The translations under genes were made by a program, and so were the position numbers. Positions 1 to 9,375 of a stretch of 11,185 nt of DNA are shown piece by piece. The stretch comes from Rhodocyclaceae bacterium (lineage in GTDB: Bacteria > Pseudomonadota > Gammaproteobacteria > Burkholderiales > Rhodocyclaceae): the NCBI GenBank assembly GCA_027325905.1, contig DAIEEM010000323.1:1-11185 (forward strand), written 5' to 3'. Under the pieces are notes generated by a model, which searched no databases, was not told the origin of the DNA, and was given only the letters and a program-made list of their open reading frames with translations. Every line of letters begins with the position of its first letter. Position 1 is the stretch's first letter.

Positions 1-1
1 C

Positions 2-145
2 CTCGCCGCCGTCGGCGCGGCGTGGGCGCTGCACATCGGCGAGGACCTGATCCGCACCGGCATCGAGACCTTCCAGCCGGATGTGGCCGAACCGCCGCCG
101 CCGCGGCAGGAATCATCCAAGGCCGCAACGACGGCCTGGCACTAA
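2..145 (+). CDS. C-terminal end of a short cyanophycin synthetase-like protein (CphA')
   Basis: This is the 3' end of a gene that begins before the window: 47 codons ending in TAA at 143-145. The segment AAWALHIGEDLIRTGIETF matches the part of the Mur-ligase-like central domain that in the next gene reads AAWALGLDWDVIRLGLASF, so the two genes are paralogues. In full-length CphA this segment is followed by about 150 more residues of Mur ligase C-terminal domain. Here it is followed only by a Pro/Ala-rich tail of about 25 residues (PDVAEPPPPRQESSK...) and the stop. The protein therefore lacks the C-terminal Mur subdomain. Betaproteobacteria are known to carry a shorter cphA' directly before cphA, as in Ralstonia/Cupriavidus, and this arrangement fits. 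Whether the short form makes polymer by itself cannot be judged here. The next gene starts 16 bp downstream, so the two are very likely co-transcribed. Confidence 0.75.
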   Translation, partial: LAAVGAAWALHIGEDLIRTGIETFQPDVAEPPPPRQESSKAATTAWH

Positions 146-161
146 GGGGAAATCGCTCTTC

Positions 162-2732
162 ATGGAAGTTTCACGCATCCGGGCGCTGCGCGGCCCAAAC
201 CTTTGGAGCCGGCATACGTCCATCGAGGCCATCGTCACCTGCGCGGAGGCCGAACGCACCATCGACAACCTCCCCGATTTCGAGCCGCGGTTGCGTGCGC
301 GCTTCCCGGAGATCGGCTTCCTGCAGCCGACCAGCCACGCCGAGGCGATTTCCATCGCCCACGCGCTGGAATTCGCGGCGCTCGGCCTGCAGGCGCAGGC
401 GGGATGCCCAATCACCTTCAGCCGCACGACGGCGACGCTGGAGCCCGGCGTCTACCAGGTCGTCGTCGAATACAGCGAAGAAGCCGTCGGCCGCCTCGCC
501 TTCGAGCTGGCCGAGGCGCTGTGCCAGGCAGCGGCCACCAACGCGCCCTTCGATCTCGACCGCGCGCTGGCGCGCCTGCGCGAACTCGACGAGGACGTGC
601 GCCTGGGACCCAGCACGGGCTCCATCGTCCAGGCCGCGGTCACGCGCGGCATTCCGGTCCGGCGCCTGACTTCGGGCAGCCTGGTGCAGTTCGGCTGGGG
701 CAGCAGACAGCGCCGCATCCAGGCGGCGGAAACGGATCGCAGCAGCGCCATCGCCGAAGCCATCGCCCAGGACAAGGAACTCACCAAGAAGCTGCTCAAC
801 GCCGCAGGCGTGCCGGTGCCGAACGGGCGGCCGGTCGCGGATGCCGAGGATGCCTGGAAAGCGGCGTGCGAAATCGGCGGTCCGGTCGTCGTCAAGCCGC
901 GCGACGGACGACAGGGCAAGGGCGTCGCCGTCAATTTGGCGACGCGCGAGCAAGTGCTGGCAGGCTACGCCGCCGCCGCCGAGGTCAGCTCGGCGATCAT
1001 GGTCGAGCGCTACATGACCGGCCACGACTACCGCCTGCTGGTGATCGGCGACCGTCTCGTCGCCGCCGCCCGCCGCGATCCGCCGCTGGTGATCGGCGAC
1101 GGCACGCGCACCGTGCGCCAGCTCGTCGACCAGGTCAATAGCGATCCACGCCGTAGCGACGGGCACGCTACCTCGCTGACCAAGATCCGCTTCGACGACA
1201 TCGCCGTCGCCCGGCTCGCCGAGCAGAACTACACGGCCGACTCGGTGCCGCCGAAAGGAGCGCGCGTCATCCTGCGCAACAACGCCAACCTCTCCACCGG
1301 CGGTACCGCCACGGACGTCACCGACGACGTGCATCCGGAGATGGCCGCCAGCGCCGTGGCCGCGGCGCAGATGATCGGACTCGACATCTGCGGCATCGAC
1401 GTCGTCTGCGACAGCGTCTTGAAGCCGCTGCAGGAACAGGGCGGCGGCATCGTCGAGGTCAACGCCGCGCCGGGCCTGCGCATGCATCTCAGTCCTTCTT
1501 ACGGCAAGGGACGCGAGGTCGGCAAGGCCATCGTCGGCATGATGTTCGCGCGCGGCGACGACGCCCGCATTCCCGTCGTCGCCGTCGCCGGCACCAACGG
1601 CAAAACCACCACCGTGCGGCTCACCGCCCACCTGCTGGCGGCCGCCGGCAACCGCGTCGGCATGACCAACTCGGACGGCGTCTACGTCGAACATCAGCGC
1701 ATCGACACAGGCGATTGCAGCGGCCCCAAGAGCGCCCGCAACATCCTGCTGCATCCGGACGTCGACGCCGCCGTGTTCGAGACGGCCCGTGGCGGCATCC
1801 TGCGCGAAGGGCTGGCCTTCGACCGCTGCGACGTCGCCGTCGTCACCAACATCGGCATGGGCGATCACCTCGGCTTGAGCTACATCAGCACCGTCGAGGA
1901 TCTCGCCGTGGTGAAGCGTGTCATCGTCGAAAACGTCGCCGCCGACGGCGTCGCCGTTCTCAATGCCGCCGACCCGATCGTCGTGCGCATGGCCGATGCC
2001 TGTCCCGGCGCGGTGACGTTCTTCGCCAGGGACCGCAATCTTCCGGTCATGGCGACACACCGAGCGCAAGGCAAGCGTGTCGTCAGTGTCGACGGCGACT
2101 TCATCGTCGCCAGCGAGGGCGCGCAGGAATACCGCATTGCACTGGCCGCCATTCCCCTCACGCGCGGCGGCAGCATCGCTTTCCAGGTCGAGAACGCCAT
2201 GGCGGCCACGGCCGCGGCCTGGGCCCTGGGACTGGACTGGGACGTCATACGTCTGGGTCTCGCCAGCTTCGTCAACGATGCGCAGACGGCTCCCGGCCGC
2301 TTCAATGTCTTCGACTATCGGGGAGCGACCCTGATCGCCGACTACGGCCACAATCCGGACGCCATCCTGGCGCTGGTGGGCGCCGTCGACAACATCCCGG
2401 CGAAACGCCGTATCGTCGTCATCAGCGGCGCCGGCGACCGCCGCGACGTCGATATCCGCCAGCAAACAGAAATCCTCGGGGATGCCTTCGACGAATTGGT
2501 TCTTTACCAGGATCAGTGCCAGCGCGGCCGCGCCGACGGCGAAGTACTGGCCCTGCTGCGGCAAGGCCTGGCGAACGCCAAGCGCGCTACGGCCGTCGAG
2601 GAAATTCGCGGCGAATTTCCGGCGATCGATGCCGCCCTGGCACGGCTGGAAGCGGGAGATCTCTGCTTGATCCTCGTCGACCAGGTCGAGGAGGCGCTCG
2701 CCCATATCGCCAAGCGGATCGCCGGAGACTAA
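162..2732 (+). CDS. cphA: Cyanophycin synthetase CphA
   Basis: Cytoplasmic enzyme that builds cyanophycin (multi-L-arginyl-poly-L-aspartate), with ATP-dependent addition of Asp to the backbone and Arg to the Asp side chains. The product is 856 residues, within the usual range of about 860-880. The start MEVSRIRALRGPNLWSRHT is the family's typical N-terminus, and AGGGGA at about 145-150 can serve as ribosome binding site. Upstream in-frame starts would only add residues that overlap the preceding gene. Domains in order: N-terminal domain (about 1-160); ATP-grasp domain (about 200-470) with VVVKPRDGRQGKG around Lys245 and the closing VEVNAAPG motif; and a Mur-ligase-like domain with P-loop AGTNGKTTT (GTNGKTTT 477-484) and DYGHNPDA (727-734). 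In studied CphA enzymes the ATP-grasp domain adds Asp and the Mur domain adds Arg. No cyanophycinase gene is present within the window. Confidence 0.97.
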   Translation: MEVSRIRALRGPNLWSRHTSIEAIVTCAEAERTIDNLPDFEPRLRARFPEIGFLQPTSHAEAISIAHALEFAALGLQAQAGCPITFSRTTATLEPGVYQVVVEYSEEAVGRLAFELAEALCQAAATNAPFDLDRALARLRELDEDVRLGPSTGSIVQAAVTRGIPVRRLTSGSLVQFGWGSRQRRIQAAETDRSSAIAEAIAQDKELTKKLLNAAGVPVPNGRPVADAEDAWKAACEIGGPVVVKPRDGRQGKGVAVNLATREQVLAGYAAAAEVSSAIMVERYMTGHDYRLLVIGDRLVAAARRDPPLVIGDGTRTVRQLVDQVNSDPRRSDGHATSLTKIRFDDIAVARLAEQNYTADSVPPKGARVILRNNANLSTGGTATDVTDDVHPEMAASAVAAAQMIGLDICGIDVVCDSVLKPLQEQGGGIVEVNAAPGLRMHLSPSYGKGREVGKAIVGMMFARGDDARIPVVAVAGTNGKTTTVRLTAHLLAAAGNRVGMTNSDGVYVEHQRIDTGDCSGPKSARNILLHPDVDAAVFETARGGILREGLAFDRCDVAVVTNIGMGDHLGLSYISTVEDLAVVKRVIVENVAADGVAVLNAADPIVVRMADACPGAVTFFARDRNLPVMATHRAQGKRVVSVDGDFIVASEGAQEYRIALAAIPLTRGGSIAFQVENAMAATAAAWALGLDWDVIRLGLASFVNDAQTAPGRFNVFDYRGATLIADYGHNPDAILALVGAVDNIPAKRRIVVISGAGDRRDVDIRQQTEILGDAFDELVLYQDQCQRGRADGEVLALLRQGLANAKRATAVEEIRGEFPAIDAALARLEAGDLCLILVDQVEEALAHIAKRIAGD

Positions 2733-2734
2733 GG

Positions 2735-2786
2735 GCCCGTTTCAGTAGGAATAATGTCCCGCGCCCGCCGCTGGCGGCAAACGGGC
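2735..2786. repeat. Inverted repeat just after cphA
   Basis: GCCCGTTT at 2735-2742 is the exact reverse complement of AAACGGGC at 2779-2786. A small hairpin CCGCC-GCT-GGCGG (2765-2777) lies inside it. The structure begins 2 bp after the cphA stop codon and abuts the main terminator. It may shield the mRNA 3' end or help termination; no function can be shown from the sequence. Confidence 0.4.
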
Positions 2787-2787
2787 G

Positions 2788-2826
2788 AAAAAAACGAAGG
2801 GCGGATTTCTCCGCCCTTCGTTTTTC
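2788..2826. terminator. Bidirectional intrinsic terminator between cphA and the convergent small gene
   Basis: A perfect 16-bp inverted repeat has arms at 2790-2805 and 2810-2825 around a TTTC loop. The GC-rich inner stem (GAAGGGCGGA) is flanked by an A run on the left and a T run on the right, so the same stem gives a U-tract on transcripts from either strand. It lies 14 bp after the stop codon of the minus-strand gene and about 55 bp after the cphA stop. Confidence 0.9.
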
Positions 2827-2839
2827 GGGAAAGCCTGGA

Positions 2840-3064
2840 TTACTTGGCTTCGGCCGGAGCAGCTTCCGCAGCCTTCTTGGCCTTCTTGGCCTTCTTGGCC
2901 TTCTTGGCCTTCTTGGCCTTCGGGGCGGGAGCGGCTTCGGCAGCCGGGGCGGCGGCCGGGGCAGCGGCGGCGGCAGGCGCCGGGGCCGGCTTCGGCGCGT
3001 CGGCGGCCATGGCGACGGAAGCGGCGAACAGGCCGGCAATCAGGGTAGCGATCAGTTTGCTCAT
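2840..3064 (-). CDS. Small exported Ala/Lys/Pro-rich protein with KKA repeats
   Basis: A 74-residue protein with ATG at 3064 and AAAGG as ribosome binding site about 7 nt upstream. It begins with a clear signal peptide: Lys3, a hydrophobic core LIATLIAGLFAASV, and a predicted cut after AMA at about residue 20. The mature part of about 54 residues is very low in complexity: an Ala/Pro-rich stretch, then five exact Lys-Lys-Ala repeats encoded by a tandem 9-bp unit (2871-2915), then an Ala/Glu tail. It should be strongly basic and disordered and act in the periplasm or outside the cell. Short secreted proteins of this look are common in betaproteobacteria, but I know of no assigned function. The Lys/Ala repeats recall histone H1-like or AlgP tails, yet the signal peptide argues against a nucleoid role. 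The signal peptide, ribosome binding site and following terminator support a real gene. Confidence 0.8.
   Translation of the reverse strand: MSKLIATLIAGLFAASVAMAADAPKPAPAPAAAAAPAAAPAAEAAPAPKAKKAKKAKKAKKAKKAAEAAPAEAK
2871..2915. repeat. Five perfect tandem copies of a 9-bp unit
   Basis: GCCTTCTTG is repeated five times without error, with a partial sixth copy (GCCTTC). On the minus strand each unit encodes Lys-Lys-Ala. Because the unit is a multiple of three, copy-number change would lengthen or shorten the protein without breaking the frame. Confidence 0.95.
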
Positions 3065-3170
3065 TTGTATACCTTTCGTCTGACGAGTGGAGGATTACGG
3101 TGATGATGACGGCCCGCAAATTGCGACGTCAGCGCGATTAACGCGCAAGTTGTCGGGCAGGTTGACACGG

Positions 3171-3890
3171 TCATCTAGAAGGATGCGGAAAAAACCCCGA
3201 CCTATCCTCTTCGTCCGCCAGCACGCGCCACTCTCCCGGCGGCAAGCCTGCGAGATTCCACTCGCCGACGGCCCAGCGGATCAAGCGCAACGTCGGGTGT
3301 CCGATCTTTGCCGTCATGCGCCGAACCTGGCGGTTCTTGCCTTCGGCGATGGCGATTTCGAGCCACGCGGTCGGAATGGCCTTGCGGAAGCGAATCGGCG
3401 GCTGGCGCGACCACAGCATTTCCGGCTCTGGGATCAGCCGGGCCTGGCAGGGCCGGGTACGGAAATCGCCGAGGTCGAGCCCGTGACGCAGGCGTGCCAG
3501 CGCCTCCTCGTCAGGGACGCCGTCGACCTGAGCCCAGTAGGTCTTGGTCAGTTTGTGGCGCGGATGGCTGATGCGCGCCTGCATCGCGCCGTTGTCGGTC
3601 AGCACGACGAGGCCTTCGCTGTCGGCGTCGAGCCGGCCGGCCGCATAAACACCCGGCACCCGGATATAGTTCGCCAGGGTCGGCTGCCCATCCGGCGACG
3701 TGAACTGGGTCAGTACGCCGTAGGGTTTGTTGAACAGCACTATCTTGCTCAAGTTCGTTTCAGCGACCGGCGCTGCCAAGTTCGAATCGCTTGCGGAAGC
3801 GCATGGATCCGGAGAGGGGAAGAAATCGCGCACCTCGCAAGCAGCCTTCGCCGCTTTGCGCCGGGTCCTCCGCCCAAAACAAAAACCCAC
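3171..3890 (-). CDS. rluE: 23S rRNA pseudouridine synthase RluE
   Basis: RluE isomerises one uridine of 23S rRNA (U2457 in E. coli) to pseudouridine. It belongs to the RsuA/RluB/E/F family but has no S4 domain. The core begins at VLFNKPYGVL (about residue 51) and contains GRLDADSEG with catalytic Asp88, then RQPPIRFRKAIPTAWL, EGKNRQVRRMTA and HPTLRLIR. All of these align closely with my recollection of E. coli RluE, including the PPIRxRKxIPTxWL signature. The start is uncertain. The frame opens with GTG at 3890, but that codon lies inside the predicted cspA terminator and has no good ribosome binding site. In-frame alternatives are GTG at 3833 (weak GAAGG upstream), TTG at 3779 and TTG at 3752, the last giving 193 residues and retaining the whole core. 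E. coli RluE has about 40 poorly conserved residues before the core, so an intermediate start is possible. TGA stop at 3173-3171. Confidence 0.92.
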   Translation of the reverse strand: MGFCFGRRTRRKAAKAACEVRDFFPSPDPCASASDSNLAAPVAETNLSKIVLFNKPYGVLTQFTSPDGQPTLANYIRVPGVYAAGRLDADSEGLVVLTDNGAMQARISHPRHKLTKTYWAQVDGVPDEEALARLRHGLDLGDFRTRPCQARLIPEPEMLWSRQPPIRFRKAIPTAWLEIAIAEGKNRQVRRMTAKIGHPTLRLIRWAVGEWNLAGLPPGEWRVLADEEDRSGFFPHPSR

Positions 3891-3914
3891 CGGGGACTAG
3901 CCGCGCGGCGGGTT
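3877..3914 (-). terminator. Intrinsic terminator of cspA
   Basis: Read on the minus strand: AACCCGCCG (plus positions 3914-3906), a 13-nt loop, then CGGTGGGTT (3892-3884) with one G-U pair, followed directly by a T-rich run (TTTTTGTTTT when counted from the end of the stem). It lies about 27 bp after the cspA stop codon. The right arm and T tract overlap the most upstream possible start of rluE. Confidence 0.75.
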
Positions 3915-3940
3915 GCAGAAACCTGCGAAAGAGTGTTTCG

Positions 3941-4144
3941 TCAGGCTTTCTGTATGTTCGAAGCCTGCTTGCCCTTCGGGCCTTGCGTGACTTCGAACGA
4001 AACCTTTTCACCTTCCTTCAGCGTCTTGAAGCCAGGCATGTTGATCGCCGAGAAATGCGCGAACAAGTCCTCGCTGCCGTCATCCGGCGTAATGAAGCCA
4101 TAACCTTTCGAATCGTTGAACCACTTAACGGTACCCGTTGCCAT
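3941..4144 (-). CDS. cspA: CspA-family cold-shock protein
   Basis: A 67-residue single cold-shock domain that binds single-stranded RNA and DNA and acts as an RNA chaperone in the cytoplasm. The start [10 protein letters not shown] is the family's standard N-terminus. RNP1 is KGYGFI (residues 13-18) and RNP2 is LFAHFS (27-32). Aromatic residues Trp8, Phe9, Tyr15, Phe17, Phe28 and Phe31 supply the usual stacking surface. A strong ribosome binding site (AGGAAAGAGG) precedes the ATG at 4144. The candidate promoter lies nearly 200 bp upstream, implying a long leader as in cold-induced csp genes. A dedicated terminator follows, so it is probably a single-gene transcript. Which csp paralogue it is cannot be told; the symbol names the family. 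Confidence 0.96.
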   Translation of the reverse strand: MATGTVKWFNDSKGYGFITPDDGSEDLFAHFSAINMPGFKTLKEGEKVSFEVTQGPKGKQASNIQKA

Positions 4145-4329
4145 AACGCCTCTTTCCTAAAACAGGACACGAACCGGAAACGTCCCCCGAACCTCCCTGG
4201 GTCATTCACCGGGAAATGTTTGCGTAACAAGTTCTCGACAGCGGAAGAGGTCAAGCGGCAATTCAGGGAACCGAGCCACTGCGGGCCACTCGAAACACTG
4301 GTCACTGCGGTGAATCTTGAACCAAACAC
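4145..4329 (-). other. Predicted long 5' leader of cspA
   Basis: Between the candidate promoter (start site near 4329) and the cspA ATG lie about 185 nt without a gene. Long leaders of this size (about 160 nt in E. coli cspA) are known to act as temperature-sensing mRNA structures. Here the leader is inferred only from the promoter position. I did not find an obvious E. coli cold box by eye. Confidence 0.45.
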
Positions 4330-4335
4330 GCCTGC

Positions 4336-4364
4336 CTTTTACTCATTCCGGCTGACGACGTCAA
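4336..4364 (-). promoter_or_regulatory. Candidate sigma-70 promoter of cspA
   Basis: On the minus strand, TTGACG (plus 4364-4359) is followed after exactly 17 bp by TAAAAG (4341-4336). The -35 box matches consensus in five of six positions; the -10 is weaker. It is the best promoter in the 386-bp gap (4145-4530) for leftward transcription. The rest of that gap holds the predicted cspA leader, a short TTGCTG/CAGCAA inverted repeat near 4374-4390, and the clpS promoter; no gene is seen in it. Confidence 0.55.
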
Positions 4365-4496
4365 GATTTATTTTTGCTGCGGGACAGCAAGGGTGGTGGG
4401 TACCGTAGCGACGCATCGAATTCGGCTCGACGCGGGGTCGTCGTCGCCGCGGAGATGCGCGGCGATACACGCGGTATTTCCCTATTCTTAGCGCAG

Positions 4497-4530
4497 TTGC
4501 TCGAAGAACAATTCGCATTAGAATCGATTC
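4497..4530 (+). promoter_or_regulatory. Candidate clpS promoter ending at the start codon
   Basis: TTGCTC (4497-4502) and TAGAAT (4519-4524) are separated by 16 bp. The predicted start site falls 6-7 nt after the -10 box, on or next to the A of the clpS ATG at 4531. A perfect 10-bp palindrome GAATCGATTC (4521-4530) overlaps the -10 box and ends right before the ATG. No Shine-Dalgarno sequence lies between. Confidence 0.5.
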
Positions 4531-4845
4531 ATGGCGACACGCAAGCAACGCGAGGGCGGAACAATTCTTGAACCCGAGAAGAGCCGGGTGAAACAGCCCC
4601 CGCTCTTCCGTGTGGTATTGCTCAACGACGACTACACTCCAATGGATTTCGTCGTCGTCGTGCTACAGAGGTTTTTCAACATGAGCCGCGAACAGGCAAC
4701 CGTCGTCATGCTCCAGGTGCACCGCGCCGGGAAGGGTATTTGTGGCGTCTATCCGCGCGACATGGCGGCGACCAAGGTCGAGCAGGTTTGCGCCTTCGCC
4801 CACCAGCATCAGCACCCGCTCGCATGCGTGATGGAGGAGAACTAA
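4531..4845 (+). CDS. clpS: ClpS, adaptor for ClpAP
   Basis: Cytoplasmic adaptor of 104 residues (E. coli 106) that carries N-degron substrates to ClpAP and docks on the ClpA N-domain. After a variable, flexible N-terminal tail comes the conserved core [12 protein letters not shown]. Asn32 and Asp33 match the E. coli residues that hold the substrate's alpha-amino group (Asn34, Asp35), and His64 in [12 protein letters not shown] matches His66. The C-terminal HPLACVMEE is typical. The start is chosen because [14 protein letters not shown] resembles other betaproteobacterial ClpS N-termini. No ribosome binding site precedes it, and the promoter sits so close that the mRNA may be leaderless. clpA follows after 83 bp, making a clpS-clpA operon. 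ClpS is intact although its partner gene carries lesions. Confidence 0.96.
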   Translation: MATRKQREGGTILEPEKSRVKQPPLFRVVLLNDDYTPMDFVVVVLQRFFNMSREQATVVMLQVHRAGKGICGVYPRDMAATKVEQVCAFAHQHQHPLACVMEEN

Positions 4846-4928
4846 ATGATCCCCAGCGCCCGTATTCATTTTCCGTCCTCCATCAGGGGGCGCCGCCTCC
4901 CATGGGGCGGTCCGGTAGGAGGCAAGGC

Positions 4929-7193
<2,265 letters not shown>

Positions 7194-7212
7194 GCGGCAA
7201 GTACCATCCACG

Positions 7213-7236
7213 GCGGCCTGCGGGCCGCTTTTTTTT
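7213..7236 (+). terminator. Intrinsic terminator of clpS-clpA
   Basis: GCGGCC (7213-7218), loop TGCG, GGCCGC (7223-7228), then eight T residues (7229-7236). It begins 19 bp after the clpA stop codon and ends 14 bp before the next start, so rraA either has its own signal or depends on readthrough. Confidence 0.9.
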
Positions 7237-7250
7237 GCGAAAGGACGCCC

Positions 7251-7730
7251 ATGGAACTTCTCACCACCGATCTTTGCGACGCCAATGAAGGCAAGTTCCG
7301 CGTCGTGGCGCCGATGTTCCGCTCCTACGGCGGACGCAAGGCGTTCTGCGGCGCCATCGCCACGCTCAAGCTGTTCGAGGACAATGGCCTCGTGCGTACG
7401 GCGCTCGAAGACCCCGGCGACGGCCGCGTGCTGGTCGTCGACGGCGGCGGTAGCCTGCGCCGCGCGCTCGTCGGCGACCAGCTCGCCGCACTCGGCGTCG
7501 AGAACGGTTGGAACGGCATCGTCGTCTATGGCTGCATCCGCGATTCGCGCGCCATCGGCGGCATGGATATCGGCGTCTTCGCACTGGCGACGCATCCGCA
7601 GAAGACCGTAAAAAAGAATCAGGGGGACCGCGATATCGCGGTGGCATTCGGCGGCGTGACCTTCACTCCCGGTGAATGGCTCTACGCCGACGAGGACGGT
7701 GTAATCGTCAGTTCGCTGCCGTTGGCGTGA
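7251..7730 (+). CDS. rraA: RraA-family protein (putative 4-hydroxy-4-methyl-2-oxoglutarate aldolase)
   Basis: A 159-residue protein of the RraA/HMG-aldolase fold (E. coli RraA 161 residues), cytoplasmic and trimeric in known members. The family signatures are [56 protein letters not shown] (around residues 57-80), GCIRDS (94-99) and [22 protein letters not shown] at 7251 follows GAAAGGA with good spacing. In E. coli RraA, which inhibits RNase E, the site equivalent to Arg97-Asp98 reads Arg-Gln. In the class II aldolases an Arg-Asp pair serves catalysis and divalent metal binding. Arg-Asp is present here, so aldolase or oxaloacetate decarboxylase activity is chemically possible; an RNase E role cannot be excluded. 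The gene sits between the clpA terminator and the large palindrome at 7736. Confidence 0.9.
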   Translation: MELLTTDLCDANEGKFRVVAPMFRSYGGRKAFCGAIATLKLFEDNGLVRTALEDPGDGRVLVVDGGGSLRRALVGDQLAALGVENGWNGIVVYGCIRDSRAIGGMDIGVFALATHPQKTVKKNQGDRDIAVAFGGVTFTPGEWLYADEDGVIVSSLPLA

Positions 7731-7735
7731 GGTCT

Positions 7736-7767
7736 CGCACCATGCTCTTATATAAGAGCATGGTGCG
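7736..7767. promoter_or_regulatory. Perfect 32-bp palindrome, candidate operator upstream of aceA
   Basis: The left half reads CGCACCATGCTCTTAT and the right half is its exact reverse complement. It starts 5 bp after the rraA stop. There is no T tract on either side, so an intrinsic terminator is unlikely, although the RNA would form a very stable hairpin. Its core TCTTATATAAGA and flanking CAC/ATG...CAT/GGTG recur in a second palindrome at 7858-7885, which points to a protein-binding site. Confidence 0.7.
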
Positions 7768-7806
7768 GCGCACACTGCGCCATTTCACGATTGCAATATA
7801 AGCACC

Positions 7807-7832
7807 GCATTGCGAAATATAATTCGTAATGC
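7807..7832. promoter_or_regulatory. Imperfect 26-bp palindrome containing a TATAAT box
   Basis: GCATTGCGAA (7807-7816) and TTCGTAATGC (7823-7832) are complementary at nine of ten positions around ATATAA. TATAAT at 7818-7823 lies at the centre. A second TATAAT is at 7840-7845. Neither has a well-spaced consensus -35 box on the plus strand, so the aceA promoter cannot be fixed. The 271-bp gap 7731-8001 is markedly more AT-rich than its surroundings and contains no convincing gene. Confidence 0.45.
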
Positions 7833-7857
7833 ATTGATTTATAATATATATAAATAT

Positions 7858-7885
7858 CACTATGTCTTGTATAAGACATGTGGTG
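7858..7885. promoter_or_regulatory. Second palindrome with the same core as 7736-7767
   Basis: ATGTCTT (7862-7868), GTAT, AAGACAT (7873-7879), flanked by CAC on the left and GGTG on the right. The core TCTTGTATAAGA differs from that of the first palindrome by one base. The two centres are about 120 bp apart. A further hairpin CTGCG/CGCAG follows at 7886-7901. It is a candidate binding site for a dimeric regulator of aceA. Confidence 0.6.
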
Positions 7886-8001
7886 CTGCGCAATATCGCA
7901 GTTATACTTTCGGCTAACGAATCGCCGAGAGCTTGAATCGCGGCACCGAATTGCGACAGGCCGGCCTTCGTGATTTCCCATCACATATAAAGGACCCCGA
8001 C

Positions 8002-9300
<1,299 letters not shown>

Positions 9301-9339
9301 GCAACGACCAAACCCTCGATACAGAGGGAGTGGAGCGGG

Positions 9340-9375
9340 AAAGCCACGTCGGTGATCCGGCGTGGCTTTTTCCTT
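9340..9375 (+). terminator. Intrinsic terminator of aceA
   Basis: AAAGCCACG (9340-9348) pairs with CGTGGCTTT (9361-9369); the stem extends inward by T-G and CGG/CCG around a TGAT loop. A T run with two C interruptions follows. It lies 40 bp after the aceA stop codon and ends at the 3' edge of the convergent lysR gene; its minus-strand T tract is too short for it to be a convincing lysR terminator. Confidence 0.8.

Noticed and set aside
171..2705. A very long open frame antisense to cphA (844 codons).
   Set aside because: It mirrors the conserved cphA codons, has no recognisable domain, and long antisense frames are expected in DNA of this GC content.
2871..2915. The 9-bp repeats as a CRISPR or other array.
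   Set aside because: The units are contiguous with no spacers and lie in frame within a gene encoding Lys-Lys-Ala.
3087..4103. A 338-codon plus-strand frame across rluE and cspA.
   Set aside because: It covers two well-conserved minus-strand genes and a terminator, and its translation resembles no family.
4905..4925. A hairpin around CCCATGGG between clpS and clpA as an internal terminator.
   Set aside because: The loop would be too short, the outer arms pair only with a bulge, and no T tract follows.
7736..7767. The 32-bp palindrome as the rraA intrinsic terminator.
   Set aside because: No T tract follows on either strand, the centre is AT-rich, and the core recurs near aceA, which fits an operator better.
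7791..7823. TTGCAA with TATAAT as the aceA promoter.
   Set aside because: The spacing is 21 bp, too long for a normal sigma-70 promoter.
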